Shown here piece after piece: positions 42,010 through 51,999 of a stretch of DNA of 64,000 nucleotides; the first letter of the stretch is position 1; each line of letters begins with the position of its first letter. The position numbers were made by a program, and so were the translations under genes. The notes beneath the pieces were generated by a model. It ran no database searches. It saw only the letters and a list, made by a program, of their open reading frames with translations, and was not told the origin of the DNA. The stretch covers positions 26,999,382-27,063,381 of the forward strand of contig NC_084474.1 of NCBI RefSeq assembly GCF_027409185.1, read 5' to 3'. The stretch comes from Cynocephalus volans (Eukaryota; Chordata; Mammalia; Dermoptera; Cynocephalidae).

Positions 42010-42101
42010 GAGGACTGGCTGGTTAGCTCACTTGGTTAGAACAAAGCTTTATAATACCAAGGTCATGGGTTCGGATCAGCCAGCCTCCAAAATATAAAAG
42101 A
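42010..42101 (+). mobile_element. CYN-like SINE, class M
   Basis: Sense monomer GGACTGGCTGGTTAGCTCAC, with a deletion before CAGCCAGCCTCC. A stub GCTGGCCAGTACA on minus at 42148-42160 may be another truncated copy. Confidence 0.85.
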
Positions 42102-42249
42102 GTAAAAAATTTTTTAAATGTATCTATTTATTTATTTTTTATTTTTTGCTGGCCAGTACATAAAAATTTTTATTTTTAAATAAAACAATTTTAAATTACC
42201 TATTCAAAAAATTTAAAAATTAATAATAATAAGGCCTCCACAATGGCAT

Positions 42250-42394
42250 GTTTATGTAAGATTCATAGTTCTATGCACACTTGGACAAATTACTTTTTTT
42301 TCTCTGTGCTTCAGTTGCCTCATTTGTACAATAGGGATGATCATAAAATTCACCACAAAATACTTAGAACAGGGCATGCTGCATAAAATATTAC
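42250..42394 (+). repeat. MIR
   Basis: Sense MIR: GCACACTTGGACAAATTAC, CTTCAGTTGCCTCATTTGTAC, CTTAGAACAGGGCATGC. Confidence 0.82.
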
Positions 42395-42395
42395 T

Positions 42396-42488
42396 TTTTT
42401 TTGGCAGCTGGCTGATAAGGGGATCCTAACCCATGACTTTGGTGTTATAAGGCTGTGCTCTAACCAATTGAGCTAACCGGCCAGCCCA
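42396..42488 (-). mobile_element. CYN-like SINE, class M
   Basis: Antisense monomer ending GAGCTAACCGGCCAGCCC. ATAAAATATTACTTT / ATAAATATTACTTT flanks form a likely TSD. Confidence 0.9.
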
Positions 42489-42639
42489 TAAATATTACTT
42501 TTGTAGGTAAAATTTTAGTCAGAGTGTTTAAAGTTTTAAAAATAAACTATAATCCTATTTTGGGGAAGTACTTAAGTAATATAAATCATACAATTAATGA
42601 AAAAGATGCTACTAAATTTGCACAAGATACTGTTCTAAG

Positions 42640-42775
42640 TTCTTATAAAATATTGTATTCAACCCACACAAAAAACCTCTGTGATAGGAATTACGATCCT
42701 CATTTTACAAATAGGTAACCAAGAACAAAGAAGTTTAGTGTTTTGCCCAAAATCATATAATTAATTATATCTGTC
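42640..42775 (-). repeat. MIR
   Basis: Antisense MIR: CTCTGTGATAGGAATTACG, TCATTTTACAAATAGGTAACC, GCCCAAAATCATATAATTA. Confidence 0.78.
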
Positions 42776-42801
42776 TGTGCTATCTCTGCTCTTATGAGGG
42801 G

Positions 42802-42866
42802 TATTCAAGAAGCTTATGGAAAGATTCATATTATCTTTTAATTCTACTTTTCCACTATTTGAAGTA
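42802..42866. mobile_element. Palindromic mariner-like MITE, copy 2
   Basis: TATTCAAGAAGCTTATGGAAA .. TTTTCCACTATTTGAAGTA with the centre ATATTATCTTTTAATTCTA. It matches the reverse complement of the element at 15664-15734 along its length but is more diverged. Confidence 0.78.
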
Positions 42867-42960
42867 CCTTACTAATTACTACACCACCCTCCCTGCCTGT
42901 CAGAAAAAGGAGTTAGTTGGTTTCTCAGCATGTAAAAAGTAAGTAGAATTTTTACTCTTT

Positions 42961-43032
42961 TACTTTTTTTCTTTTCTTTTTTTTTCTGGCAGCTAGCCGG
43001 TATGGTTATCTGAATCCTTGACCTTGGTGCTA
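42961..43032 (-). mobile_element. CYN-like SINE, truncated class M
   Basis: T-rich tail, TCTGGCAGCTAGCCGGTATG, ending at CCTTGACCTTGGTGCTAC. Confidence 0.82.
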
Positions 43033-43071
43033 CAATTTTTAAACACCATAGTTTAAAAATCTCCAATCCTG

Positions 43072-43172
43072 GGCTGACCAATCTGCTCAGTTGGTTAGAG
43101 TGTGGTGTCATAACACTGAAGTCAAGAGTTCGGATCCTCATATAGGCCAGTGCCAAAACACCAAAAAATCTC
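43072..43172 (+). mobile_element. CYN-like SINE, class M, diverged
   Basis: GGGCTGACCAATCTGCTCAG to CATATAGGCCAGTGCC. AAATCTCCAA on both sides is a likely TSD. Confidence 0.85.
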
Positions 43173-43189
43173 CAAGTCTAATCACCATA

Positions 43190-44520
43190 CTGGTCAGTAC
43201 TGCAAGGCTAATATTCTGCTTATAAAACAATAAAACAGTTATGACTGAGGAGTATGGGGAGGGGTGGGAATAGAATAAAAATTTAGGCTTTGCATTTAAT
43301 ATAGTGTGTTGTGTTTTAAAACTGCAGAGAAAAAACCTTTACATGGAAAATAAGAGAAAAACTATTACCAATTTAAAGAGAACCTCATCCAGAAAATTCA
43401 GCAAAATTAACTCCTGGTAGTAAATATGTTACTGCTTTGATAAACAGTTACCCCAAAGGGAAGATAGAAAATTCCATTTCTTCTTTTTTAAAATTTTCAA
43501 CTGCAAGGACTCTTGAGAACAGTGTTAAAATAGCTTTTTCACTTAAAGGATGCTTTTACCAATAAGATATTTTCTCCAACTACTCTACATGTATTACAAC
43601 CTGAAATTAAAGATTTCACAAGAGAGCTTCATAGACACTGATTTGGAGCCCTTACTTAGATTTTGTTCCTCTTTGTTGTTCCATGTGGCCTTGTCAAATA
43701 AACCAAAAGACATGTGTGACAGTATCTGAAAAAAATGCAGTATTTTTCCTTCGGAAGGATGTGCAGTCCTCATCTTATTCAGTTGCTCAGTCTTTCTCCT
43801 AGTTTGGTCTGGCACAGAAATTAACTTCATTTTACAGCTCATCACTCTCAGCATATGCTCCAACAAATGGATTCCTGTGTCCAGAGACCAGTAAAACCCC
43901 TCTGTCCCTTGGGGATTCTGCTACAGCATTTGTTCTAGGACATTAATGGATGTCCTGACCAGTTCATGTTTTCTAAAGCAATGACAACTCAAGGTCATAC
44001 TCTTAAAATGAGGCTTGTTCAATATAATGGCTACAAAAATTGTACATATGCAGCACACAGACATTATTGGTGATGTCCATCATCCATATTGCTTCTTTTT
44101 CCAATATGAAATTTAATGGGGATTCTTATTTTAAGAGGCATTTTAAAAATCAACAAATCCATTTCTAGCAAGAAGTGTTTTGCATGAGTTAGAGCAAATA
44201 TTCAATCAGTATCCAGTGCTTGCTCAGAGGCACTGCAGGGAAATGCAACTAAAAACGTGTACCAGATGATTAATTGAAAAATGGTCAAGATTAGATGTTT
44301 TCTCAAAACTTATGCTCCCAAGCCAAAAAGAAAAAGATTTAACTATGATCTCTACCAAACTTCTTCAAACTACAGATCCCCAACTCTCTGTCTGAAACCC
44401 TTTAAAGGGAAAATATTTTCAGTATTTTATTGTTTTCTTTTGGTCCAGTAAACTAAATTGCTCATTAAGACTGAAGAAGGTATGTATTTCAGCATGGAGG
44501 TTGTGATTTTACAAAGGAAA
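43190..44520. other. Repeat-poor stretch, nothing called
   Basis: About 1.3 kb without recognised repeats. The frames have no domains. Confidence 0.35.
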
Positions 44521-44521
44521 A

Positions 44522-44665
44522 GGAGCTGGCCAGCAGCTCAGCTGGTTAGAGTGTGGTACTGATAACACCAAAGTCCGGGATTCAGTCCCTGTATCAGCCA
44601 GCCGCCAATAAATAGGTCAAGCTTCCGGATACCAGTACTTGCCAGCCACCAAAAATAAAAATAAT
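44522..44665 (+). mobile_element. CYN-like SINE, class M, with repeated 3' end
   Basis: GGAGCTGGCCAGCAGCTCAG to CAGCCAGCCGCCAATAAAT, followed by a second 3'-end-like piece (GGATACCAGTACTTGCCAGCC) and an A-rich tail. Confidence 0.85.
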
Positions 44666-44689
44666 CAATGAATTTATTAATTAATTAAA

Positions 44690-46818
44690 GGGGGGAACAA
44701 ATGGAAAAGGAAAATGTAGTCTAGAATTAGAGGGAATGTGCCAAAAATGTTGCATAGTAAATCACAGAAAATTATTCAAGAACATGTAGCAAAACCAGGA
44801 TGCCAAACTCCTCTTGCAGAATGGTAGGCATACTAGATTAAGGAGATGCTTTTTGAGTACGAAAACTAGACTAACAGAACATAGATCGATTATCAGCTCT
44901 TTTAATATTACAATAGAATATTACAAAAGAAAGTCACAGGATGCTGGCTATGTCACAGGGCTGCTACTACAAGACTAACACTATTACTTCGCCATGACTT
45001 TTAAAGTCATGTTTACATAGTATTTAGGGCCAACTTTGCTTTTAAATATATAGGTATAAAGTTGTATATACAATTCTCTTATAATTAAAAAGGCTCCTTG
45101 GTATCTGAATTATGTTAACTCTCTGTTATTCATGTTTTTTCCTTATTCTCATCCTCTCACCCTCTCTTTTTTTCAGAACCAGAATTAAAATTTTCTCTTT
45201 TATTGGTCTTTTATTTATTGATCAATTTTAGTAGCTCTTTAGCTTCCTATAGAAATGCTTTTTGTTTTTACCTTTATTCATTACAGTTCCTACTTTTTTA
45301 GAGGTATATTGTGTGGTTCTTTCTAGTTTCTTGACTTGAAACCTTGTTTGTTTTCAGTCTAGTATCAGGGAAAATTTTAGGTTGTTTGAAGAGAATTTAA
45401 TAAAAGAACTACTGAGACAGATGTGGGCAGGGAGACTTTACCACCCCTAGACCTGAGGGGAAAGAGCAGCTGTGACCTGAAGTGAGGGTCTGGGAGAAGA
45501 GACACCTGACCTCAGGCACCTCCTCCCTCTGACCGTTGCCAGCGCTGATAAGGAAGGCTCCAGGAGCTCTCCGATGCTGCCCATTGGGTCATTTTCTCCT
45601 GGCACCGAGGGCATGGAGAAGAGGAAAGTGAAATGTGGATGGACAAGCAGAAGACATTCTCCTCCCCCATACGTTTCTATTTCTTTTCTATTTTCTTCTT
45701 TTGATCTCTGTCTGGCATATTGAATGAAGGCTTTTCTCAAATATGAGTGATTTTTGTTCAAAATGTAAATGCTCAGTTTGGCATGTTCTGCCCACTCCAG
45801 GTGGGCCTGGATGCACAGGTTGGAGATGATGACTGCTCCTGATAAATCCTTCAGGCAAGTCTTCTAACTTCAGCTCCACCCCACACTCTCATTTGCAGAA
45901 CTTGAGGCCTCATTTCCCGAGCCTTCCTGGGCTGAACACCTTGCAGGAGTCAGATGTCTCAGGTCAGCTAAAACAGGTAACATTTGGCCATCTGCTTTCA
46001 AGCTGGAACAAAAAATTTTGTTGAAATCTCTCAACCTCTGTTATTTCTTTTCTCTTTGTTCTTACAGATGTCTGCCTTTGTTAGCCTTTTAGTATGATTT
46101 CATGAGGAAATACATGTAAACATCTGGGTTAAAACTGCTCTGTTTTCCCCTGGGCCTTCCAAACAAAGCAATTCAAATATAGCAGACACCTTTTACTCAG
46201 TTTACATTTTTGTGCTAGCATATATAGTTGTTTACCAATCTTTTGGTCCTTATCACACCTGATTCCAAAATATTGGTGATAAAGGCAAAAGAAACATTTA
46301 GATTCACAACTGATTGGCTTCTTTTTTTTTTTCTTTCAGGGTTTCCCATGTCTTGAATCAATCTTTCTAGAACCATGTTCTAATGAGACTTCTCTTTTCT
46401 TAAATATTACCTTTACACTTCTCCAAAATTCTATTCATGATGTTTGCCTTCCATGAAACCTTCCTTCATTCCAACTGCATCTTGTCCCAATCCTAGTTTA
46501 ACTCACTGGTTGTATATTGGACACATAATTCATGTTTATGCTACTTGTTCATCTGGTATACTTCCCAAGACTCCAAATCATCCTTTACTTCCAAAGGAGT
46601 GTAGTCCATCAGAGAGAGGTTATCCATTTTAATTAGGGCATTCAACGGCAGGATTCCTGACGATTTATGTTTTCTAATTTTGGGAGAAAAGGTCAAAACT
46701 AGTTTCCCAGAGGAAGAGAAGGTTAAGCTGAGAATTAAGGAGGCAGAATTTATTCATAAAACCTTGTTTTATAAATATATAACTGTATATATGTTTTATA
46801 TATATATATACACACACA
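44690..46818. other. Largely unassigned stretch
   Basis: More than 2 kb with no SINE. The segment near 46440-46640 is weakly L2-like. Open frames at 45447-45879 (minus) have no domain and overlap each other. No exon is called. Confidence 0.35.
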
Positions 46819-46820
46819 CA
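46780..46820. repeat. (TA)n/(CA)n microsatellite
   Basis: TATATATATA followed by CACACACACA, next to the Tigger-like element. Confidence 0.9.
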
Positions 46821-47160
46821 GTCAGCCCTCCTATCCGTGGCTTCTGCATCAGTAGATTCAACCAACCACAGAGCCAAAATATTCAGGGGGAAAAATTGCA
46901 TCCGTATTGCACATGTACAGACTTTTTTCCTTGTCATTATTCTCTCAACAGTACAGTGTGACAACTATTTACATAGCATTTACATTGTATTAGGTGTTAG
47001 GTATTATGAGTAATCTAGAGATGATTTAAAGTATACGGAAGGATTGGGTAGGTTATATGGAAATGCTACCCATTTTATATCAGGGACCTGACCATATAAA
47101 CATCCTGGTATCTGTGGGAGGTCCTGGAACTCATCCCCCGCAGATACAGAGGAACGACTG
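46819..47160. mobile_element. Tigger/pogo MITE (MER2-like)
   Basis: 342 bp between inverted ends: CAGTCAGCCCTCCTATCCG on the left, and CAGATACAGAGGAACGACTG on the right, which complements CAGTCGTTCCTCTGTATCTG. Inner blocks GATTCAACCAACCACAG and GGTCCTGGAACTCATCCCC are typical. Length agrees with the MER2 type. Confidence 0.88.
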
Positions 47161-47559
47161 CATGTGTGTATGTGTGTGTGTAAATCTATCAAGGAACCAA
47201 CACAAGAAGTGTAAGAGCTGGTTCCTTGCATTCAAGAACTTTACACATTAGTGAAGGATATATACAAGGGAATCAGGCTTAGGGGAAACGAATAATGAAA
47301 AAACACCAGGAAATGCCAGGTGAGTGGTCTGCTTCAACTTGCATTTGACTTATGTCCCTTCACTTCCTGAGCAGAAAGCTGAGCAGAAAGCTGAACAGAA
47401 AGGCAAGGATGCGGAAACGGCTGCCTGTGGCTTTGACGCCTTGTCCCACCGAGAACCTCTCTCTAACGTTTAGACGTTTTCCAGCAAAACCACCTAAAGA
47501 AACTAGTTGTCCCATTTCAGTGTGCAGGTAGAGAGCCCTGAGCTAGGCGCTTTTCTCCA
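47161..47559. other. No feature recognised
   Basis: A short (TG)n run at 47161-47182 and otherwise unassigned sequence. Confidence 0.4.
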
Positions 47560-47970
47560 CCGGCTGGTCTCTAGCTGCGTCCTGGGCACTCCCAAAAGTT
47601 AGATGGAGAGCGGGCCCAGCCTGGGGGCGCGCGGCTCCGCCGGGAGCGGGGCTGGGAGCTCGCAGTCGCCTCCGCCCGCTGCGCCAGGTCTGCGGCGCTG
47701 GCCCACCCCTCACTGGCCCGAGGCCAGCCTTCCTCCCCGGGCTCGTTCCACTGGCCCCGGCCGGGTGGAGAGGAGGAGGGGAGGTCGGAAGGCGTGGGGT
47801 AAGGGAGGGAGAGGAGCAAGTGGAGACTGCGGGACCCCAGGGCCAGCGGCTTGGAGGAGGGTCACCTGTCCTTACGGCCAGCGTTACGACCCTCTGCCAC
47901 GCCCACCCATCGGGGCCGGGTCCTGGGTGTCACCTGGGAGGGGCGCCCATCCATGACACCGGATTTTGGC
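47560..47970. promoter_or_regulatory. CpG-rich island 1
   Basis: Dense CpG with GC-box-like GGGGCGCGCGGC and GAGCGGGGCTGGG motifs (about 47600-47800), in sharp contrast to the AT-rich surroundings. No TATA box or exon is evident. It may be a promoter or enhancer island (inference). Confidence 0.5.
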
Positions 47971-48299
47971 CCCGCCTGTGCCTTTTCCCTCCGGAACTTC
48001 CACTCCATCCCGACTCCGGGTCTCTCGGATTTGTCATTATTTCCTATAGGGAAACCTCTGTCACCGTTTGTCTAGGTGGAATCCAGGTCCTAATTTATCC
48101 AGGAAAGTTCTGAATAATAATTATTGGGGAGTGGGGGGCAGGAAGTCACAGAGTAAATAAAGAAAGTGACCGCCACTGTTGGAGTCTCTGCGACTGCGCT
48201 GTCGCGGTGCTACAGTCAGCACACCTGGGCCCACCCAGTCCCTTCCAATCCGTACCTATGTTTGGTCCCCTTAGTCGGTGTCTAGAAACTTACTCAAAC
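47971..48299. other. No feature recognised
   Basis: Falling GC between island 1 and a SINE. No repeat or exon was seen. Confidence 0.4.
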
Positions 48300-48314
48300 G
48301 AAAAACGATCCGGG

Positions 48315-48478
48315 GGCTGAGCCCGTGGTGCACTCGGGAGAGTGCGGCGCTGGGAGCGCGGCGACGCTCCCGCCGCGGGTTCGGATCCCATGTAGGAATG
48401 GCCGGTGCACTCACTGGCTGAGTACCGGTCACGAAAAAGACAAAAAAAAAAAAAAAAGAAGAAGAAAAAAAAAGAAAA
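48315..48478 (+). mobile_element. CYN-like SINE, class C2, 15-bp TSD
   Basis: Sense GC-rich SINE with hairpin GGGAGCG..CGCTCCC. The exact TSD GAAAAACGATCCGGG is at 48300-48314 and 48479-48493. Confidence 0.97.
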
Positions 48479-48493
48479 GAAAAACGATCCGGG

Positions 48494-48800
48494 AGTAGGC
48501 ATATGTTTATCTACACGGATGTTTAGCATGGCTATTTGTCATACTGAAAAATTGGAAGCTACCTGAATGACTAACAATAGGCTATTTATGGCAATCTTTT
48601 TAGTGGAATTTAATGCGTCCCTTTAAAGTCATTTCATGGGAGAATACTTACAATCGACAGAAAATGCTCACCACATGCTAAGCGGGAAGAGGCAGTTTAC
48701 AGAGCAGTTTCTGGTTAAAAAAGAAAAGGTAGACATACATACTCTGGATGGACAGAGACTGCAAAATGGTTGTCTCCAGGTGGCTGGGTACTGAGCATAA
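48494..48800 (+). repeat. Old L1 (L1M-like) fragment
   Basis: Sense L1M pattern: AAATTGGAAGCTACCTGAATG, CAATAGGCTATTTATGGC, GTAGACATACATACTCTGG, GCAAAATGGTTGTCTCCAGG. Confidence 0.7.
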
Positions 48801-48839
48801 GTTTCCCGCAGTGTTGTATTTGTAATAAGAGGGGAAAAG

Positions 48840-49420
48840 TCATTTTAAATATCTCAGATTTGCTCCTCTCCCAATCATCTCGACCCCTGGCCTCCCTCGG
48901 GTTGCGGGCTTGGGGAAGCGGGCGGGGTCTCCAGGGAGGGCATTCGCCTCCGCCGCGTCTCCCACGTGCGGGGACCCGTGCGGCCCCGTGCGGCCCCAGG
49001 ACTCGGGCTGCAGCGGGGCGGCGCGAAGCTGGCGGGACCTCGCCCTCTGCTGGCCCGGAGGCGGGTTGGGGGCGTGGACGGCGTCTCGAAGCCCACACCC
49101 CCTCTCCACCCGGAGCCCCTCTCGAGGCTGTGGGGGAGCCCTGCCGGCGGTGCGTTTTCCTAAGTGTGTTGAATTCGGGAATCGATCCGAAATTACAAGG
49201 CCAATTAAATATCCTCCGATTTAGAGCTCTGATTAGGCCTCAGAGGCTTCAAACAGCCCGTTCAGCCTCTGGGGACGCCCGGGGTGGTGACCTTTTGCAT
49301 CTCTTCCTCCAGAAGTCTCCCGAAGGCTGTCACTGGGCGTGGGTGGGGGCTGCTCTGCGGCCTCCCCTCCCAGCGCCCCCAGCTGGTGGGGAGGAACGGT
49401 CTTAGGGTTTCAGAGCAGAG
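48840..49420. promoter_or_regulatory. CpG-rich island 2
   Basis: CpG-dense core at about 48890-49150 (CGTGCGGCCCCGTGCGGCCC). Frames of 89-211 residues open on several strands and frames at once, as expected of GC-rich DNA lacking stops. None has a domain. It may form one original island with 47560-47970, separated by a SINE and L1 (inference). Confidence 0.5.
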
Positions 49421-50029
49421 ACCGGATCGACTCCCACTGGAGACCAGAAAACTAGGGAGAGAGGTGGAACCCAAGGCGGCTGCTGGCTCCTCGGGGCCCC
49501 AGCCGGGAGAGGGTGTCCTAGCCAACTGCTGGCCCTTGCCTTGGGGGCATCTGCTCACGGGTCCCTGGGAACTGTGATTGTATTCCTCGGAATCTGCCAT
49601 GTTGCCCCCCTCAAACAAACGGGATACCCCCTTCTGCAATTCTGTCCTTCTTGATTGCCCTGTTGGAGGCTGCTAGTGACAAGGTTTTATTGAGTTTTCT
49701 AGTTCAAATGCTTATCCGTTTTGCTCTCCATTTGGCCTTTCCAAACGGGACCGAAAGAGGAAAGTCTGATAAAGACAAAAGTTAACTGAGATCGCGCTTA
49801 CCTTGCATATTTTGTTCATGGAAGCTTTAGCAATAATAATATAATCCAACGTCCTCACTTGACAGATAAAGAAGCTGAGGGTGTAGAGCTTCAGCTCTAC
49901 ATAAGGACAACCCTGAAAGAATTCAAATGAGACCCGGAGAAGCTTGTTAGGAGGGTTTCCCATCTCATTTCCCTCTGCCGAGCTACTAACACCTGGAAAA
50001 ACGTAGTTTCTACCTGTCTTCAATTAAGA
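49421..50029. other. Mostly unassigned
   Basis: CCTCACTTGACAGATAAAGAAGC (49853) may be a small antisense MIR piece. Nothing else was called. Confidence 0.35.
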
Positions 50030-50480
50030 ACTACATATGAGCTCCCTATAGATATATACCTGCTATTTAGAAAGTTTGGATTCTTTTTAGATTGTTTAGT
50101 ATTATACTGTGAGCTTTTTTCAGTGTCGTGCAGGAGGTTCTTAAAAATGTTTGTAGAAAGAATGCCAAACATTCTTTGAAAAATCTCCATTTTGATAGCC
50201 GTCCCACTTCTCTTGTATGTGCCACAAATCCTGTTGCTGAACATTTAGGTTGTCAACACTTTTCGTTGTCAAAAAGAATGTTGCTAAGAACACCCTTGTT
50301 CATAAACTTTTGCATTTCTGACTGTCTTTAGAAGCGATTCTTAGAATTGGAATTACCAGGTTAAAGACTACAGACCTTTTGGCGCACAGTGCTTAACTGC
50401 TTCCTAAAAGGGTTGTGCCAATCTACAGATCTAGCAGAATGAGTGCTCACTTTCTTTCATTAGTGGGGAGGTTGAGAATT
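50030..50480 (-). repeat. Old L1 (L1M-like) fragment
   Basis: Antisense L1M-like: GTTGCTGAACATTTAGGTTG, CACCCTTGTTCATAAAC, GGAATTACCAGGTTAAAG. Confidence 0.6.
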
Positions 50481-50587
50481 TGTTGTGAGTATATGAAAGT
50501 GACAAGGTCTATAACCAGCTAGATTGGTGACCAGATGGGGTATTCTAGAGGCATCACCTTGCTTATCTTTTTTTTCTTTTTTTTTTT

Positions 50588-50685
50588 TTAAGGCTAGTCA
50601 AGTTAAACAGTGGGAGTGGAGAAGGAACAAAGAAATCTGTAACTGGTTGTGATCAATTAGTTGTAAACACCACTGCACTCCAACC
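50588..50685 (-). pseudogene. RNY3-like: Y3 RNA (RNY3) retropseudogene with poly-A
   Basis: On minus: GGTTGGAGTGCAGTGGTG, ACAACTAATTGATCACAACC, AGTTACAGATTTCTTTGTTCC, TTCTCCACTCCCACTG, then TTTAACTTGACTAGCC and TT, followed by a long A tail. Compared with the known Y3 RNA, about four 5' bases (TCCG) are missing and GCTTCAC reads GTTTAAC. The A tail and absence of a terminal T-run mark a reverse-transcribed copy, not a pol III gene. No clear TSD was found. Confidence 0.92.
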
Positions 50686-50699
50686 CATGATCCATAAGC

Positions 50700-51063
50700 C
50701 CGCCGTGCTTGGCATCTCCAACACTCAGCACTATGCACGTGGCTGACTAAATGAATGTGTTTCCATTTTGCTTCCCCCCCCCCCTCCTAGTCCCACAGGT
50801 CACAAGCTGGTGGATCTCTGAGGCTGTCATCTCTCTGGGCCTGAAAATAGGAAGATACACAGCTGCCAGCACCGGGCATAAGGACATCATTGTCTTGTCT
50901 TTCCCATTCTTGTTTTTGCACATGCCATGCTTTCCATTTGTTCTTTCTCTCTGTTTCCTTGTCTTCTCTTCAGGCTGTCATGTGCCATGGGCGGCCGCTG
51001 TCAGTCTTATTTACGGATATTTTGGCTCCATGGTAATGACAATTAAAAGAAGGCCAGATCTCA
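50700..51063. other. No feature recognised
   Basis: Unassigned. A 120-residue plus-strand frame (50751-51113) has no domain. Confidence 0.35.
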
Positions 51064-51064
51064 C

Positions 51065-51168
51065 CTTTCATACACTCGTTCATTCATTTATTCATTCAAT
51101 ACATATTTATTGAGCCACCTATTACACATAGGCCAGTATACTTGTTGGGGACACAGAAGGAAATGATA
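51065..51168 (-). repeat. L2 3' end
   Basis: TTCATTCATTTATTCATTC, AATACATATTTATTGAGCC, CTTGTTGGGGACACAGAAG: antisense L2 end. Confidence 0.82.
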
Positions 51169-51171
51169 TTA

Positions 51172-51385
51172 ATATCTAACACTGATTTAACATGTACTAA
51201 ATAACAGGCACTGCATTAAGGATAAGATTACCTACATGATTTTACTTAATCCTTATCATAGCCCAATCAGATAAATACTATTATTTCCACCATCTTACAG
51301 ATAAGGGAACTGATGCCTACATTAGTTAAAGGTCACACACTGTTTAAATGGTGCAGCCTAGATCCCAATCCAGTCAGTCAGCACT
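51172..51385 (-). repeat. MIR
   Basis: Antisense MIR: AACAGGCACTGCATTAAGG, CTTAATCCTTATCATAGCCC, CATCTTACAGATAAGGGAAC, AGGTCACACACTGTTTAAATG. Confidence 0.88.
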
Positions 51386-51539
51386 AAAAGCTAGATTCCA
51401 AGAGGCTGGACAGTGTGCCAGGCAAAAGAGGTGGAGGCCCTGAGGCAGAAAGTCATTTGGCTTGTTAAAGAGGCTGTAAGAAAATGAATGTAAAGGCAGC
51501 ATATCTCAGGATGAGATGGAGAAAGAAGCAAGGCCTTGT

Positions 51540-51990
51540 AGAGTAGTTAGTGTTAAAGACTATAAATGTGAAGCTATTAAAAGGTTTTGAGCAAAGGAGT
51601 GATAACAGATTTGTGTTTTGAAAAGACGCCTCTGGCTGGGAAGAAAACGATCGGAGAGGTGCAGAAGTAGATGCAACAGCTCTTGTGTCTGTCCAGGTGG
51701 AGAAGACAGAGACTTAGGCTTCTGAAATGAACTGTGTGAACTGGACGTGAGGTGACAACCAGTTTCCAAGGGCGGTAGATGGTGGTGCCATTTCTCAGAT
51801 AGGGACCTGGGGGACGATCAGGCTTGTAGAAAAGATCTTGAGTTTAGTTTTGGATGTGTCCAAATCAGTTGCCTCCGAGACACACAAGTAGAGATTCCAA
51901 ATAGGAAGTCAGATCAAAATGTAGGAATCGTTAATGTACAGATGGCAATTGAAGTGAGCTATGGCAGTGCAGAAGACTGTGCAGGGACAG
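51540..51990 (-). repeat. L2 fragment
   Basis: Antisense L2: GTTTTGAGCAAAGGAGTG, AAAGACGCCTCTGGCTGGG, GATGGTGGTGCCATTTCTCAG, AGAGATTCCAAATAGGAAGTC. Confidence 0.75.
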
Positions 51991-51999
51991 AGGGCACAG

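Noticed and set aside
45447-45879. Two overlapping minus-strand frames (104 and 63 residues)
   Set aside because: No domain, no supporting splice sites, and different frames of the same stretch.
47603-47956. 117-residue frame in CpG island 1
   Set aside because: Low-complexity Gly/Ser/Pro/Arg composition, with parallel frames on both strands.
48770-49405. 211-residue plus-strand frame over CpG island 2
   Set aside because: Begins in an L1M fragment and has no domain. GC-rich DNA is open on several frames here.
50588-50685. Functional Y3 RNA gene
   Set aside because: It has an A tail in place of a pol III T-run terminator and lacks part of the 5' stem, so it is a retrocopy.
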